Shown here: positions 33,719 through 44,717 of the stretch, one piece after another | Position numbering within the stretch: position 1 is the stretch's first letter | Layout of the letters: each line of letters opens with the position of its first letter | NCBI GenBank assembly: GCA_022560695.1 | Contig: JADFSP010000016.1 | Location: 1 to 54,843 of the forward strand | DNA from: Pseudomonadota bacterium | GTDB taxonomy: Bacteria; Pseudomonadota; Gammaproteobacteria; Steroidobacterales; Woeseiaceae | Reading direction: 5' to 3' | Length of the DNA stretch: 54,843 nt | Position numbers and translations under genes: made by a program | The notes under the pieces: generated by a model | Told to the model about the DNA's origin: nothing | What the model saw: only the letters and a program-made list of their open reading frames with translations | Database searches by the model: none

Positions 33719-34690
33719 TTGCTGATCCTGAAACCGTCCGATATCCGCCCGTCGGAAATCACGAGCAAAAGCAACTACCTCAATCGCCGTGATTTTGTAA
33801 AGGCCGGCGCCATTGCGGGTGCAGTTGCGAGCGGCGCGGCGTTTGCCGCACCGGCACTTGGTGCTATCGCTCCGCCGCAACGCGGCGCGAAACTCGAGGG
33901 TGTCGGCAAGAGCCCGTTCAGCACTGACGAGCCGGCAAATAGCTACGAAGACATCACAACCTATAACAATTACTACGAATTCGGCACGGGCAAGGGTGAT
34001 CCGTCTGCAAATGCCGGCGATTTTCGCGCGCGGCCCTGGTCAATCACGGTTGATGGACATGCCGAGAAGACCGGCACGTTCCAATTCGAGGACTTTATCA
34101 AGCCCTTCGATCTCGAAGAGCGTATTTACCGCATGCGATGTGTCGAGGCGTGGTCCATGGTCATTCCGTGGGTCGGCATCTCGCTCGCTGAGGTCATTAA
34201 ACACTTCAAGCCGACGTCGAAAGCGAAGTACGTGGCATTCGAAACGCTCAACGACCAGATTCGCATGCCCGGGCAGCGTCGGCGCGTCCTCGACTGGCCC
34301 TATCGCGAAGGCCTGACGATTGCCGAGGCGACAAACCCGCTGCCCATTCTCGCGGTCGGCCTGTACGGCGAAGTGCTGCCGAACCAGAATGGAGCGCCGA
34401 TTCGACTCGTGGTGCCGTGGAAATACGGCTTCAAGGGCATCAAGGGCATCGTGCGAATGAGCTTTGTCAGCAAACGGCCGCGCACGAGCTGGAACATGTC
34501 CGCGCGCCATGAATACGGCTTCTATGCGAACGTCAATCCCAACGTCGATCATCCGCGCTGGAGTCAAGCCAGGGAACGCCGTATCGGTGCCGGTTTGTTT
34601 GCGCGCAAGCAGCCGACACTGATGTTCAACGGTTACGGCGAACAGGTCGCACATCTGTACGATGGCCTCAACCTGCGCAAGAATTTCTGA
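33719..34690 (+). CDS. msrP: protein-methionine-sulfoxide reductase catalytic subunit MsrP
   Basis: A 323-residue molybdoenzyme that repairs oxidised methionine in periplasmic proteins. A Tat signal ([10 protein letters not shown], Arg23-Arg24) leads into the mature protein. The molybdenum-ligating Cys is Cys141 in [12 protein letters not shown]. The TTG at 33719 has GGAGAG five bases upstream and yields the family-typical start [15 protein letters not shown]; the earlier TTG at 33704 is less likely. The msrQ gene follows after 29 bases, giving the known two-gene MsrPQ system. MoeA at 50.5 kb would help insert the molybdenum. Confidence 0.95.
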   Translation: MLILKPSDIRPSEITSKSNYLNRRDFVKAGAIAGAVASGAAFAAPALGAIAPPQRGAKLEGVGKSPFSTDEPANSYEDITTYNNYYEFGTGKGDPSANAGDFRARPWSITVDGHAEKTGTFQFEDFIKPFDLEERIYRMRCVEAWSMVIPWVGISLAEVIKHFKPTSKAKYVAFETLNDQIRMPGQRRRVLDWPYREGLTIAEATNPLPILAVGLYGEVLPNQNGAPIRLVVPWKYGFKGIKGIVRMSFVSKRPRTSWNMSARHEYGFYANVNPNVDHPRWSQARERRIGAGLFARKQPTLMFNGYGEQVAHLYDGLNLRKNF

Positions 34691-34719
34691 CCCAGATCGC
34701 CTCATGCGGCAGTAACAGC

Positions 34720-35355
34720 GTGGACAGGCTGCAACAGATCCGCTTCGTGTGGAAGCCCATGGTATTCGCACTGTGCCTGCTTCCCGCCCTGCTCGTCTTT
34801 AGCGACGCATTCGAAATTACCGGCCGACTCGGCGCGAACCCGATCGAAGAGATCCAGGACCGATTCGGCATCTGGGCGCTGCGTTTCGTCATGATCACGC
34901 TCACCGTCACCCCGTTACGGCGCATCACAGGCTGGAACTGGCTCGTTCGCTTTCGCCGCATGATCGGACTGATCGCGTTCTTCTATGTGCTGATGCACTT
35001 CCTGACCTGGTTGATACTGGATCAGGAACTGCTGCTGTCCGCGATCGCCGAAGACATTATCGAGCGTCCGTTCATCACGCTGGGCTTCACGGCGTTTTTG
35101 CTGCTGACGGCCATGGCCGCGACATCAACAAATGGCATGCGACGGCGCCTGGGCCGGCGCTGGCAACAATTGCACTACGGCGTCTATGGCGTCGGTGCTC
35201 TGGGCGTGTGGCATTACTGGTGGCAGGTCAAAGCCGATGTGCGGGAACCGCTGATATACGCGATCATCCTGGCGGCTTTGCTCGGTTACCGCGTTTGGTG
35301 GCAACGACGCAAGCAGCGCCGACCGCAGCAGGCCAAGCAAATGCCCGTGCGGTAA
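34720..35355 (+). CDS. msrQ: MsrQ heme-binding membrane subunit
   Basis: A 211-residue inner-membrane cytochrome-type partner that feeds electrons from the quinone pool to MsrP. Six membrane segments are visible; the family patterns RFGIWALRFVMITLTVTPLRR, RRMIGLIAFFYVLMHF and WQQLHYGVYGVGALGVWHYWW carry the conserved His residues for haem b. It starts at a GTG (34720), fits the family length, and follows msrP directly on the same strand. Confidence 0.95.
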   Translation: MDRLQQIRFVWKPMVFALCLLPALLVFSDAFEITGRLGANPIEEIQDRFGIWALRFVMITLTVTPLRRITGWNWLVRFRRMIGLIAFFYVLMHFLTWLILDQELLLSAIAEDIIERPFITLGFTAFLLLTAMAATSTNGMRRRLGRRWQQLHYGVYGVGALGVWHYWWQVKADVREPLIYAIILAALLGYRVWWQRRKQRRPQQAKQMPVR

Positions 35356-35410
35356 ACGCGGCGTATACTGCGCCGATTCATGCCACACCGGTCCGGAAAG
35401 GGCGCTGAAT

Positions 35411-36142
35411 ATGGCAATTGCCGCGTGGAAGCGGATTGAGACAAGCCCGGGGTATCGAAGAGCAAAGCTCGCCCTCAAGCGTCTCGTCGGCCAGGAACTC
35501 AATCTGAAACCTGAATTACACGTTGCCTGCGTGAACGACGGTGGCTGGCAATATGACGCAACGAAACTCGACGAGAACAGTATCGTGTATTCGTTCGGCG
35601 TGGGCGATAACATCGATTTCGACCTCGCGCTGATCCTGCGAACGCATGCCCGGCTTCACGCTTTTGATCCCACACCGACGGCGCTCTCTACCTGCGATGA
35701 TGGCGCCCTGCCACCCGAATTCCAATTTCATGCATGGGCGGTCGCCGGTCAGGACGGCCACCTGACCCTGTATCCGCGCGTCGGGAAAAGCGGGGCGGTG
35801 TCCGACGTGGTGTATACCCTGGTGGCCGACGAATCAGTGCGTGATAGCGGTCTGGAGGTTCCCGCCTACACCATTCCGACCATTCTCGCGAAACTCGGTC
35901 ATTCTCACATCGACCTGCTGAAGATGGATATCGAGGGCGCCGAGTACGAGGCCCTTGACCAGGTGTTGAGGTCGGCACTGCGGCCGCAACAGCTGCTCGT
36001 CGAATTTCACCATCGATTTTCAGATATCGGCCCGGATCGCACCAGGCAGTTGATCGATCGCCTGAGAACCGCGGGCTATCGAATATTTGCCGTCAGCGAC
36101 ACGGGCCGCGAGGTTTCCTTCCTGCACAAGGCTCGAGGCTGA
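35411..36142 (+). CDS. FkbM-family SAM methyltransferase
   Basis: A 243-residue class I methyltransferase of the FkbM type. The central domain contains SIVYSFGVGDNIDFDLAL (SAM loop), VHYPTI-like proline-rich strand EVPAYTIPTIL, and the family signature HIDLLKMDIEGAEYEAL (about residues 165-185). FkbM enzymes O-methylate sugars, lipids or secondary metabolites, but no biosynthetic partner lies nearby. It is downstream of msrPQ on the same strand and ends before a bidirectional terminator. Target unknown. Confidence 0.85.
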   Translation: MAIAAWKRIETSPGYRRAKLALKRLVGQELNLKPELHVACVNDGGWQYDATKLDENSIVYSFGVGDNIDFDLALILRTHARLHAFDPTPTALSTCDDGALPPEFQFHAWAVAGQDGHLTLYPRVGKSGAVSDVVYTLVADESVRDSGLEVPAYTIPTILAKLGHSHIDLLKMDIEGAEYEALDQVLRSALRPQQLLVEFHHRFSDIGPDRTRQLIDRLRTAGYRIFAVSDTGREVSFLHKARG

Positions 36143-36171
36143 TCGAGGCGCTCGGTTTGGCGCGGCAACAA

Positions 36172-36196
36172 AAAGGCCCCGTCAGACGGGGCCTTT
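36172..36196. terminator. bidirectional intrinsic terminator
   Basis: AAAGGCCCCG and CGGGGCCTTT pair around a five-base loop, with A-rich and T-rich flanks. It serves both the rightward fkbM-type gene (stop at 36142) and the leftward groEL gene (stop at 36222). Confidence 0.9.
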
Positions 36197-36221
36197 CGTC
36201 AGCCTTCGGTAGCGAGGCGTC

Positions 36222-37859
<1,638 letters not shown>

Positions 37860-37947
37860 TTATTTCCTCTGTTTAGCGTCGGGGCGGCGCCAGCCGCACA
37901 CCGTTTGACGTTTGGTATTTCAATTAGGTCTGGGGAGTGATCGGTGG

Positions 37948-38238
37948 TCAGTCTTCTATCACTGCCATGATGTCGTCTTCCTTCATCACCAGCAGCTCGT
38001 CGCCGTCAACCTTGACTTCGGTGCCGGCGTATTTGCCGAACAGCACCGTGTCGCCAGGCTTGACGTCGAGTGGGCGAACCTCGCCGTTGTCGAGGATCTT
38101 GCCATTGCCCGCGGCGATGACTTTACCCTTGATCGGTTTTTCGGCTGCAGCGTCAGGAATGACGATGCCGCCCGGTGATGTGCGCTCTTCGTCCATGCGC
38201 TTGACGATGACCCGATCATGAAGCGGTCGAATCTTCAT
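37948..38238 (-). CDS. groS: co-chaperonin GroES
   Basis: A 96-residue lid protein for GroEL. It starts [18 protein letters not shown], has the mobile-loop [16 protein letters not shown] and ends in AVIED. It is the first gene of the groESL operon, with GGAGA before the start codon and the CIRCE operator 65 bases upstream. Standard length and sequence. Confidence 0.98.
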   Translation of the reverse strand: MKIRPLHDRVIVKRMDEERTSPGGIVIPDAAAEKPIKGKVIAAGNGKILDNGEVRPLDVKPGDTVLFGKYAGTEVKVDGDELLVMKEDDIMAVIED

Positions 38239-38303
38239 TGTGTTTGTCTCCTGTAAGTATTTGATTTAAAACCGACTTATTACGGCTTTCCGTTACCCAG
38301 CCA

Positions 38304-38357
38304 TTAGCACTCGGTCGTTAGGAGTGCTAATAATAGGCATGGCGAGTGAAATTTCAA
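38304..38357 (-). promoter_or_regulatory. CIRCE element and sigma-70 promoter of groESL
   Basis: A perfect CIRCE operator, TTAGCACTC-N9-GAGTGCTAA (38304-38330), overlaps the -10 end of a good promoter read leftward: TTGAAA (38357-38352), 16-base spacer, TATTAT (38335-38330). HrcA binding at CIRCE represses groESL until heat or unfolded protein titrates it. The hrcA gene itself is not in the window. There is no clear sigma-32 box. Confidence 0.95.
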
Positions 38358-38529
38358 GCCTTGTAGGCGACAGGTCCGGCAAAAACCCGGCCTGGTTCGA
38401 TGACATTGCCGAATACCGACGGTATGCTGCGCCTCCGCTGTGCCAATGCGGCACTGAAACCGGTAACAAACCGCCCGATTCCGGGTCTGTATCTGGAGTC
38501 GCCGCCTGAATTTCCCTTACGGCGTATCA

Positions 38530-40794
38530 ATGAGAAAAGAGCCCATTTACATCCCGTTACTGACACTGCTCGCCGCGTTCGCGGGCCTCGCCGCCGCTCA
38601 TGCCGCGCAAGATGAGCCGTTGCCGCCGAGGGAGGCCTATCAGTACACCGTGACCGACACGGGTGACGCCCTGGAAGTCGACTGGACGATCGAGGACGGC
38701 TACTACCTGTACCGCAACAAGCTCGGCTTCCGGAGCAATAGCGTCGCCGTCATTCTCGGTGACGCCGAATTGCCCGAAGGGCTCCAGCACGAAGACGAGT
38801 TTTTTGGCCCACAGCAAATTTACAGGCAGCAATTGCATATCCGCGTGCCGTACACGATCGCCGGCGAGCGGCCGGCATCGATGGAATTCGTGATCAAGAG
38901 CCAGGGCTGCGCGGATATCGGCCTGTGCTATCCGCCTCAGGTCTGGACCGAGCACGTCGAACTTATTCCCGTCGCGTTTACCAGGCCGAAACTCGATCTG
39001 GGCAATATTCTCGGTCGTAGCAGTGCCGGAAACGTTTTTGGTGGTGAGTTCCTGCCCGTCGACGAGGCTTTCAAGCCGGTGCTGATTCCGATCGATGGCA
39101 ACACCGTCGAAGTCTCGTGGCAAATCGCATCCGGATACTATCTCTACAAAGAAAAGATTTCAGTCAAGACACTGACCGCAAGCGTGCAGCTTGGCCGCCT
39201 CGATCTACCGGCCGGCAAGATGAAATTCGACGAGTTCTTCGGCGAATCCGAGGTTTATGTCGAGGACGTGTTCGCGAAGCTGCCGCTGGCACGGGCGACC
39301 CCCGACGCCATGAACCTCGAGCTCGAACTCGCCTATCAGGGTTGTGCCGAAGACGGCCTTTGCTATCCACCGACGACACGCGTGCTGTCGATCGCATTAC
39401 CGATGGCGACCGCCGTCGCGGACATTGCGTCGCTGCCGAATGGCGGCGAGCCGCTATCCGAGCAGGCGCGGCTGGCCGGAGTCATTACGAATGCGAGCCT
39501 CTGGGTGGCAATCGGCGTGTTCTTCCTCGCCGGCCTTGCGCTCGCATTTACGCCTTGCGTGTTGCCCATGGTGCCGATTCTCTCAGGCATTATTGCGGGC
39601 GAAGGCGCTAACGTAAGCCCGATGCGCGGCTTCGCACTGGCGTTAAGTTACGTCATGGGCATGGCGCTCATATACACGGCAGCGGGTATTGCCGCCGCCG
39701 CCGGCGGCATGCAGCTGCAAGCGACATTTAATCAACCGTGGATTCTGATTCTCTTTTCGGGCCTGTTCGTGTTTCTCGCGCTCGGCATGTTCGGCATGTA
39801 TGACCTGCAGATGCCAAGCTCCATTCAGAGCCGGCTTGCCAATATCAGCGGCCGGCAGACGACTGGCACGACGATCGGTGCTTTCATCATGGGCGCGCTA
39901 TCGGCGCTGGTTGTCACCGCATGTGTCGCGCCCGCGCTGATCGCGGCCCTCACTGTCATGGCACAATCGGGCGACATCGTCCGCGGCGGCGCAGCTCTGT
40001 TCGCCATGAGTCTCGGCATGGGTGCGCCATTGCTCGTTGTTGGCGCGGCGCAGGGCAAATTTTTGCCGAAGGCCGGTCCGTGGATGACGGCAACCAAGGG
40101 CGCATTCGGCTTCATGATGCTGGGCCTCGCCGTCTGGATGTTGTCGCGAATCCTGCCAGGCGACGCGACACTCGCGCTTTGGGCCATCCTCGTCTTCATG
40201 GCCGGAGTCTTCATGGGTGGATTGACCTCGCTGGCTGCCGACTCGACACCCACCCGCAAACTCGGCAAGGGTTTCGGCTTTCTGGCGATTATCTACGGTG
40301 TTCTGCTGCTGCTCGGCGCGCTGACGGGCGGTAGCGATCCACTCAAACCGCTTGCGAGTGTTGGTTTCGGTGGCGCCGTTGATGTGGCCGAAAAACACGG
40401 CCTCGAGTTCCAGCGCATCAAGACGGTCAAAGACCTCGATCGCGAAGTTGCACTCGCCGCCAGTCAGGGCCGCACCACGATGCTTGATTTCTACGCAGAC
40501 TGGTGCGTGTCGTGCAAAGAGATGGAAGCTCATACATTCACCGACGCCGGTGTTCAGGCAACATTGGCGAACACGTCATTGCTGCAGGCCGACGTGACTG
40601 CCAATGACGAGGCCGACCAGGCATTGCTGCAACGCTTCGGTGTCTTCGGCCCGCCGACGATTATTTTCTTCGGCGCCGACGGAGAGCAGCGGCATGGATA
40701 TGAGGTCGTCGGTTACATGAAGGCAAGCGCTTTTGCCGAGCATGTGGAAATGGCGTTTGCCGCTGCGGCGACAGTGACGGCCAATTTGGAATGA
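38530..40794 (+). CDS. dsbD: thiol:disulfide interchange protein DsbD with two alpha domains
   Basis: A 754-residue protein that carries electrons from cytoplasmic thioredoxin across the membrane to periplasmic partners. After a signal peptide, two tandem DsbD-alpha domains occur (about residues 30-150 and 175-285), each with the redox Cys pair: QGCADIGLCYPP and QGCAEDGLCYPP. Eight membrane helices follow, with FTPCVLPMVPILSG and VTACVAPALIAAL holding the beta-domain Cys residues, then a C-terminal thioredoxin-like gamma domain with FYADWCVSCKEMEAHTF. Most DsbD proteins have one alpha domain, so the duplication is unusual. It is followed after 13 bases by a TlpA-like redoxin, a likely recipient. 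Confidence 0.93.
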   Translation: MRKEPIYIPLLTLLAAFAGLAAAHAAQDEPLPPREAYQYTVTDTGDALEVDWTIEDGYYLYRNKLGFRSNSVAVILGDAELPEGLQHEDEFFGPQQIYRQQLHIRVPYTIAGERPASMEFVIKSQGCADIGLCYPPQVWTEHVELIPVAFTRPKLDLGNILGRSSAGNVFGGEFLPVDEAFKPVLIPIDGNTVEVSWQIASGYYLYKEKISVKTLTASVQLGRLDLPAGKMKFDEFFGESEVYVEDVFAKLPLARATPDAMNLELELAYQGCAEDGLCYPPTTRVLSIALPMATAVADIASLPNGGEPLSEQARLAGVITNASLWVAIGVFFLAGLALAFTPCVLPMVPILSGIIAGEGANVSPMRGFALALSYVMGMALIYTAAGIAAAAGGMQLQATFNQPWILILFSGLFVFLALGMFGMYDLQMPSSIQSRLANISGRQTTGTTIGAFIMGALSALVVTACVAPALIAALTVMAQSGDIVRGGAALFAMSLGMGAPLLVVGAAQGKFLPKAGPWMTATKGAFGFMMLGLAVWMLSRILPGDATLALWAILVFMAGVFMGGLTSLAADSTPTRKLGKGFGFLAIIYGVLLLLGALTGGSDPLKPLASVGFGGAVDVAEKHGLEFQRIKTVKDLDREVALAASQGRTTMLDFYADWCVSCKEMEAHTFTDAGVQATLANTSLLQADVTANDEADQALLQRFGVFGPPTIIFFGADGEQRHGYEVVGYMKASAFAEHVEMAFAAAATVTANLE

Positions 40795-40807
40795 TTGAGG
40801 CATAACC

Positions 40808-41416
40808 ATGCAACGAGTCTTGTTGGTGTTCGGGACCGCGCTGCTGGCTCTGATGGCCGGCGCATTGTTTTATGCTGCGCGCCAGGGCTACGAGGTCAAG
40901 CCGCACGACCCTCGTGATGCTCCGCCAGCACAAGCACGCGAAGTGGACTGGTACCCGTCGTTTACCATGCCGGACATCGATGGCGTCATTCACGATTTCT
41001 CGGAGTGGGATGGCCGTCATCGCCTCGTTAATTTCTGGGCGACCTGGTGCGCACCATGTCGTCGCGAGATTCCGCTGCTCAAAGCGTTTCAGGACGAGCA
41101 GGGCGAACACGGCATCCAGGTGATCGGCATCTCTCTGGATTTTCCCGAAGACGTTCTGGAATATGCGGAGTCCGCCGAGTTCAATTACCCGGTACTCATC
41201 GGCCAGGAACAGGGATTGGTGCTCGCCGAGTCGTCCGGAGTCGATTTCATCGCACTGCCGTTTACGATGATCGTCGCGGCTGACGGTGAACTACTGACAA
41301 CGCATATCGGTGAAATTCACAGGGAAGATCTCGACCACATCGTCGCTGTCCTGGGGCAACTCGATCGTGGCGAGATCGACAAAGAAACGGCTCGCGCCGA
41401 CCTCATGACGTTGTGA
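40808..41416 (+). CDS. TlpA/ResA-like membrane-anchored thioredoxin
   Basis: A 202-residue protein with an N-terminal anchor (LLVFGTALLALMAGALFY) and a periplasmic thioredoxin fold with active site FWATWCAPCRREIPLLKAF. IPVLIG-type and LPFTMIV strands support the TlpA/ResA/DsbE-like redoxin class. Such proteins receive electrons from DsbD and reduce cytochrome-c apo-proteins or other disulfides. Its position 13 bases after dsbD makes it the probable direct partner; its final target is unknown. Confidence 0.88.
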   Translation: MQRVLLVFGTALLALMAGALFYAARQGYEVKPHDPRDAPPAQAREVDWYPSFTMPDIDGVIHDFSEWDGRHRLVNFWATWCAPCRREIPLLKAFQDEQGEHGIQVIGISLDFPEDVLEYAESAEFNYPVLIGQEQGLVLAESSGVDFIALPFTMIVAADGELLTTHIGEIHREDLDHIVAVLGQLDRGEIDKETARADLMTL

Positions 41417-41490
41417 ATACCTGTATGAAAGTCTGCGAAAAGCGTTAGTATTGCTGCTATCTTCGGTAAACTGGTTGGCATCGGCAGCAA

Positions 41491-41943
41491 ATGTCAGCAT
41501 TTCTCATCATCAATGGTCCGAACCTGAACCTGCTCGGCTCACGCGAGCCCAAGGTCTATGGGGCGACGCGCCTCGCCGACATCGAGACGCACTGCGGCAA
41601 GATCGCGGCGGAGCTCGGTCATGAGCTGCATTGTTACCAGAGCAACGCCGAACACGAACTGATCGACCGGGTACAACAGGCTGGCGCCGACGGTATCGAT
41701 TTCATCATCATCAATCCGGGTGCATTCACGCACACCAGCATCGCATTGCGTGACGCGCTGCTTGCGGTCGAGATTCCGTTTATCGAAATTCACCTGAGCA
41801 ACACGTTTGCCCGCGAAGAGTTTCGCCACAACAGTTACTTCAGCGACATTGCGCAAAGCTGTCTGTTCGGTTTTGGAGCTTTCGGGTACGAGCTTGGGCT
41901 GCAAGCCGCAAGCCGCTACGTCGCAGAGGCCGAGGGAGAATAA
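41491..41943 (+). CDS. aroQ: type II 3-dehydroquinate dehydratase
   Basis: A 150-residue cytoplasmic enzyme of the shikimate pathway that converts 3-dehydroquinate to 3-dehydroshikimate. [21 protein letters not shown] carries the catalytic Tyr loop, [12 protein letters not shown] is the substrate-binding block, and [21 protein letters not shown] holds the catalytic His. Its TAA overlaps the ATG of accB (TAATG). It opens the conserved aroQ-accBC block. Confidence 0.96.
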   Translation: MSAFLIINGPNLNLLGSREPKVYGATRLADIETHCGKIAAELGHELHCYQSNAEHELIDRVQQAGADGIDFIIINPGAFTHTSIALRDALLAVEIPFIEIHLSNTFAREEFRHNSYFSDIAQSCLFGFGAFGYELGLQAASRYVAEAEGE

Positions 41944-42422
41944 TGGACATAAGAAAAGTCAAAAAGCTGATTGAGCTCCTCGACGAGTCCGGCATTGCCG
42001 AGATCGAGATCACAGAGGGCGAGGAGTCCGTCAGGATCAGCCGTTATCCGCCGGGTACCATGGCAGCACCTGCCGTTGCCGCGCCGCTGATCGCGGCCGC
42101 CGCGCCCGCGGCGACAGCAGCACCGGCGCCAAAAGCGGCGCCCGGCGCGACGCCGGCAGCAGACCCCGAGGACGACGGCTTTCTCGTCATTGCACCGATG
42201 GTTGGGACGTTTTACGCTTCTTCGTCACCGGGCGCAGCGGCGTACGTCCAGGTCGGCGACCGAATCAATGAAGGTGACACGCTGTGCATCATCGAGGCAA
42301 TGAAGATGATGAACCAGATTGAAGCCGACACATCGGGTGTCATTAAATCGATACGCGTGCAGGACGGCGAACCTGTCGAATATGGCCAGACGCTGTTTGT
42401 CATCGATCAGCGGCAGGCTTGA
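41943..42422 (+). CDS. accB: biotin carboxyl carrier protein of acetyl-CoA carboxylase
   Basis: A 159-residue BCCP. The N-terminal multimerisation helix (IRKVKKLIELLDESGIAEIEI) leads through an Ala/Pro-rich linker (about residues 40-80) to the biotinyl domain, with Lys121 in EAMKMMNQIEAD as the biotin site. It carries CO2 from AccC to the transcarboxylase during malonyl-CoA synthesis. It overlaps aroQ by one base and precedes accC by 18 bases. Confidence 0.97.
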   Translation: MDIRKVKKLIELLDESGIAEIEITEGEESVRISRYPPGTMAAPAVAAPLIAAAAPAATAAPAPKAAPGATPAADPEDDGFLVIAPMVGTFYASSSPGAAAYVQVGDRINEGDTLCIIEAMKMMNQIEADTSGVIKSIRVQDGEPVEYGQTLFVIDQRQA

Positions 42423-42440
42423 CAAGCGGGCATACCGGAT

Positions 42441-43784
42441 ATGCTCGACAAAATCGTTATAGCCAATCGCGGCGAGATCGCGCTGCGTGTGCTGCGCGCT
42501 TGCCGCGAAATGGGCATCAAGAGCGTGGCCGTGCATTCGAGTGCCGACAACAATCTCAAGCATGTCTTGCTCGCGGACGAAACCGTATGCATCGGTCCGC
42601 CGGCGTCGGTTGACAGCTATCTCAACATGCCGGCGATTATCAGCGCGGCCGAGGTGACCGACGCCGTCGCGATTCATCCGGGTTACGGTTTTCTGTCCGA
42701 GAACGCTGACTTTGCCGAACGTGTCGAGTCGTCCGGATTCGTATTCGTCGGCCCGCAAGCCAGCGCAATTCGCCTGATGGGCGACAAGGTGTCTGCGATC
42801 AGGTCCATGAAGGCGGCAGGTGTGCCCTGTGTCCCCGGTTCGGATGGGCCACTCGGCGACGACCACGACGAAAACATTCGCCTGGCTCGCGAGATCGGCT
42901 ATCCCGTCATCATCAAGGCCTCCGGCGGCGGCGGCGGTCGCGGCATGCGCGTCGTGCATGCCGAAGCCTCCCTGACTGCCGCCATCATCGTGACCAAGGC
43001 AGAGGCACGAGCTGCATTCAACAACGACATGGTCTACCTGGAGAAATTCCTGGAGCAACCACGGCACATCGAATTCCAGGTACTCGCCGACGGCCAGGGC
43101 AACGCGATCCATCTCGGTGAGCGCGACTGCTCGATGCAGAGACGTCACCAAAAGGTCATCGAGGAAGCGCCGGCGCCTGGCATCACCGATGAACAACGGC
43201 GCCGCATTGGCGAACGCTGCGTTAATGCCTGTCTCGAGATCGGTTATCGCAGCGCCGGTACGTTCGAGTTCCTGTACCAGGATGACGAGTTCTATTTCAT
43301 TGAAATGAACACTCGCTTACAGGTGGAGCATCCTGTCACTGAAATGATCACGGGGATCGACATCGTACGCGAGCAATTGCGAATTGCGGATGGCGAGACT
43401 TTGACTATCACCCAGGATGACGTCCGCATTCAAGGGCATGCGATCGAGTGCCGCATCAATGCCGAAGACCCGAAGAACTTCATGCCGTCACCGGGCGTTA
43501 TCAATCTGTGGCACGCACCCGGTGGTCCTGGTATTCGCGTCGACAGCCACGTATACAGTGGTTATGAAGTGCCGCCGTTTTACGACTCGATGATTGGCAA
43601 ACTGATCGCACACGGGCATGACCGCAATGCTGCGCTTGCGCGCATGCGAAATGCATTGACCGAAATCGTCATTGAGGGCATCAAGACGAATGTTCCCTTG
43701 CACCAGGAGATATTTCAGCACGCGGCGTTCCAGGCGGGTGGCACGGATATTCATTACCTTGAGAAACGTCTTGGTCTGGTGTGA
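42441..43784 (+). CDS. accC: biotin carboxylase
   Basis: A 447-residue ATP-grasp enzyme that carboxylates biotin on AccB with bicarbonate and ATP. Motifs: [28 protein letters not shown] for [18 protein letters not shown] and [16 protein letters not shown]. It has the usual biotin-carboxylase length and follows accB. Its AccA and AccD partners are elsewhere. Confidence 0.98.
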   Translation: MLDKIVIANRGEIALRVLRACREMGIKSVAVHSSADNNLKHVLLADETVCIGPPASVDSYLNMPAIISAAEVTDAVAIHPGYGFLSENADFAERVESSGFVFVGPQASAIRLMGDKVSAIRSMKAAGVPCVPGSDGPLGDDHDENIRLAREIGYPVIIKASGGGGGRGMRVVHAEASLTAAIIVTKAEARAAFNNDMVYLEKFLEQPRHIEFQVLADGQGNAIHLGERDCSMQRRHQKVIEEAPAPGITDEQRRRIGERCVNACLEIGYRSAGTFEFLYQDDEFYFIEMNTRLQVEHPVTEMITGIDIVREQLRIADGETLTITQDDVRIQGHAIECRINAEDPKNFMPSPGVINLWHAPGGPGIRVDSHVYSGYEVPPFYDSMIGKLIAHGHDRNAALARMRNALTEIVIEGIKTNVPLHQEIFQHAAFQAGGTDIHYLEKRLGLV

Positions 43785-43818
43785 TGCGGCACCGTACCGG
43801 GTGCGAATCTGAGCCGCG

Positions 43819-44715
43819 ATGGATTGGCGACAGTTTGTCATGAATCTTGAATCACTGAGCCCGGAAAGCGTTGAAGCGATCTTCATGCGCCATGGCGCAC
43901 TCTCGGTCTCGCTCAGCGATGCCGCAGATCACCCGGTTCTCGAACCTGCTCCCGGGGAGACGCCGCTTTGGAATGACACCTGCATGACAGGACTGTTTTC
44001 CGCCGACGCCGATCTGCAGGTATTGCAAGATGACCTGCTGCAGTCTTTGTCACTCGAGCGACTGCCGCCTCACCACATCGAGCCACTGGCCGATCGCGCC
44101 TGGGAGCGTGAATGGCTCGAGAATTTTCGGCCCATGCGCTTCGGAAAACGCCTTTGGATATGCCCTGGTGACATGAACGCGGATGCCGATGACGCCGTTA
44201 TCGTACGCCTCGATCCGGGCCTCGCTTTCGGTACGGGATCGCATCCGACGACAGCTTTGTGTCTCGAGTGGCTCGACGGCCTCGATCTCGACGGGCGTGC
44301 AATGCTCGACTACGGTTGCGGCTCCGGTATCCTGGCGGTCGCCGCACTACGCCTCGGCTGTGCCGCTGTGACCGCATTCGACATCGACCCGCAAGCCATA
44401 ACAGCGACACGGCAAAACGCGGCGCGAAACCACGTCGAGCACGCGATCACCTGGGCCGAAAACCCGGCATCTATCGGGGGGCAATTTGACATCGTCGTCG
44501 CCAACATCCTGGTCGCGCCATTGATCGAATTCGCAGCATCGATCGCGAATCGCGTCAAGGCAGGCGGCATGCTCGCGCTCTCCGGGATTCTCTCGCAACA
44601 GGTTGAGGAGGTACTTGGCGCCTATGACGCCTGGATCGATTTCGAAAAACCGGCATGCGCAGAACAGGACGGGCAGACCTGGGTCCGCCTGACCGGCGTG
44701 AGAGGCAAGGACTGA
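43819..44715 (+). CDS. prmA: ribosomal protein L11 methyltransferase
   Basis: A 298-residue SAM methyltransferase that methylates L11 at several amino groups. An N-terminal L11-recognition domain (about residues 1-100) precedes the catalytic domain with GLAFGTGSHPTTALCLEWL and the SAM loop MLDYGCGSGILAVAALRLG, then NILVAPLIEFA. PrmA follows accC in many proteobacteria, and this order holds here. ATG 43819 gives full family length; the in-frame ATG at 43840 is possible. Confidence 0.95.
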   Translation: MDWRQFVMNLESLSPESVEAIFMRHGALSVSLSDAADHPVLEPAPGETPLWNDTCMTGLFSADADLQVLQDDLLQSLSLERLPPHHIEPLADRAWEREWLENFRPMRFGKRLWICPGDMNADADDAVIVRLDPGLAFGTGSHPTTALCLEWLDGLDLDGRAMLDYGCGSGILAVAALRLGCAAVTAFDIDPQAITATRQNAARNHVEHAITWAENPASIGGQFDIVVANILVAPLIEFAASIANRVKAGGMLALSGILSQQVEEVLGAYDAWIDFEKPACAEQDGQTWVRLTGVRGKD

Positions 44716-44717
44716 CC

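Noticed and set aside
42225..43196. 323-residue open frame opposite accB/accC
   Set aside because: Low stop frequency from GC-rich codon use on the other strand; accB and accC motifs are unambiguous.
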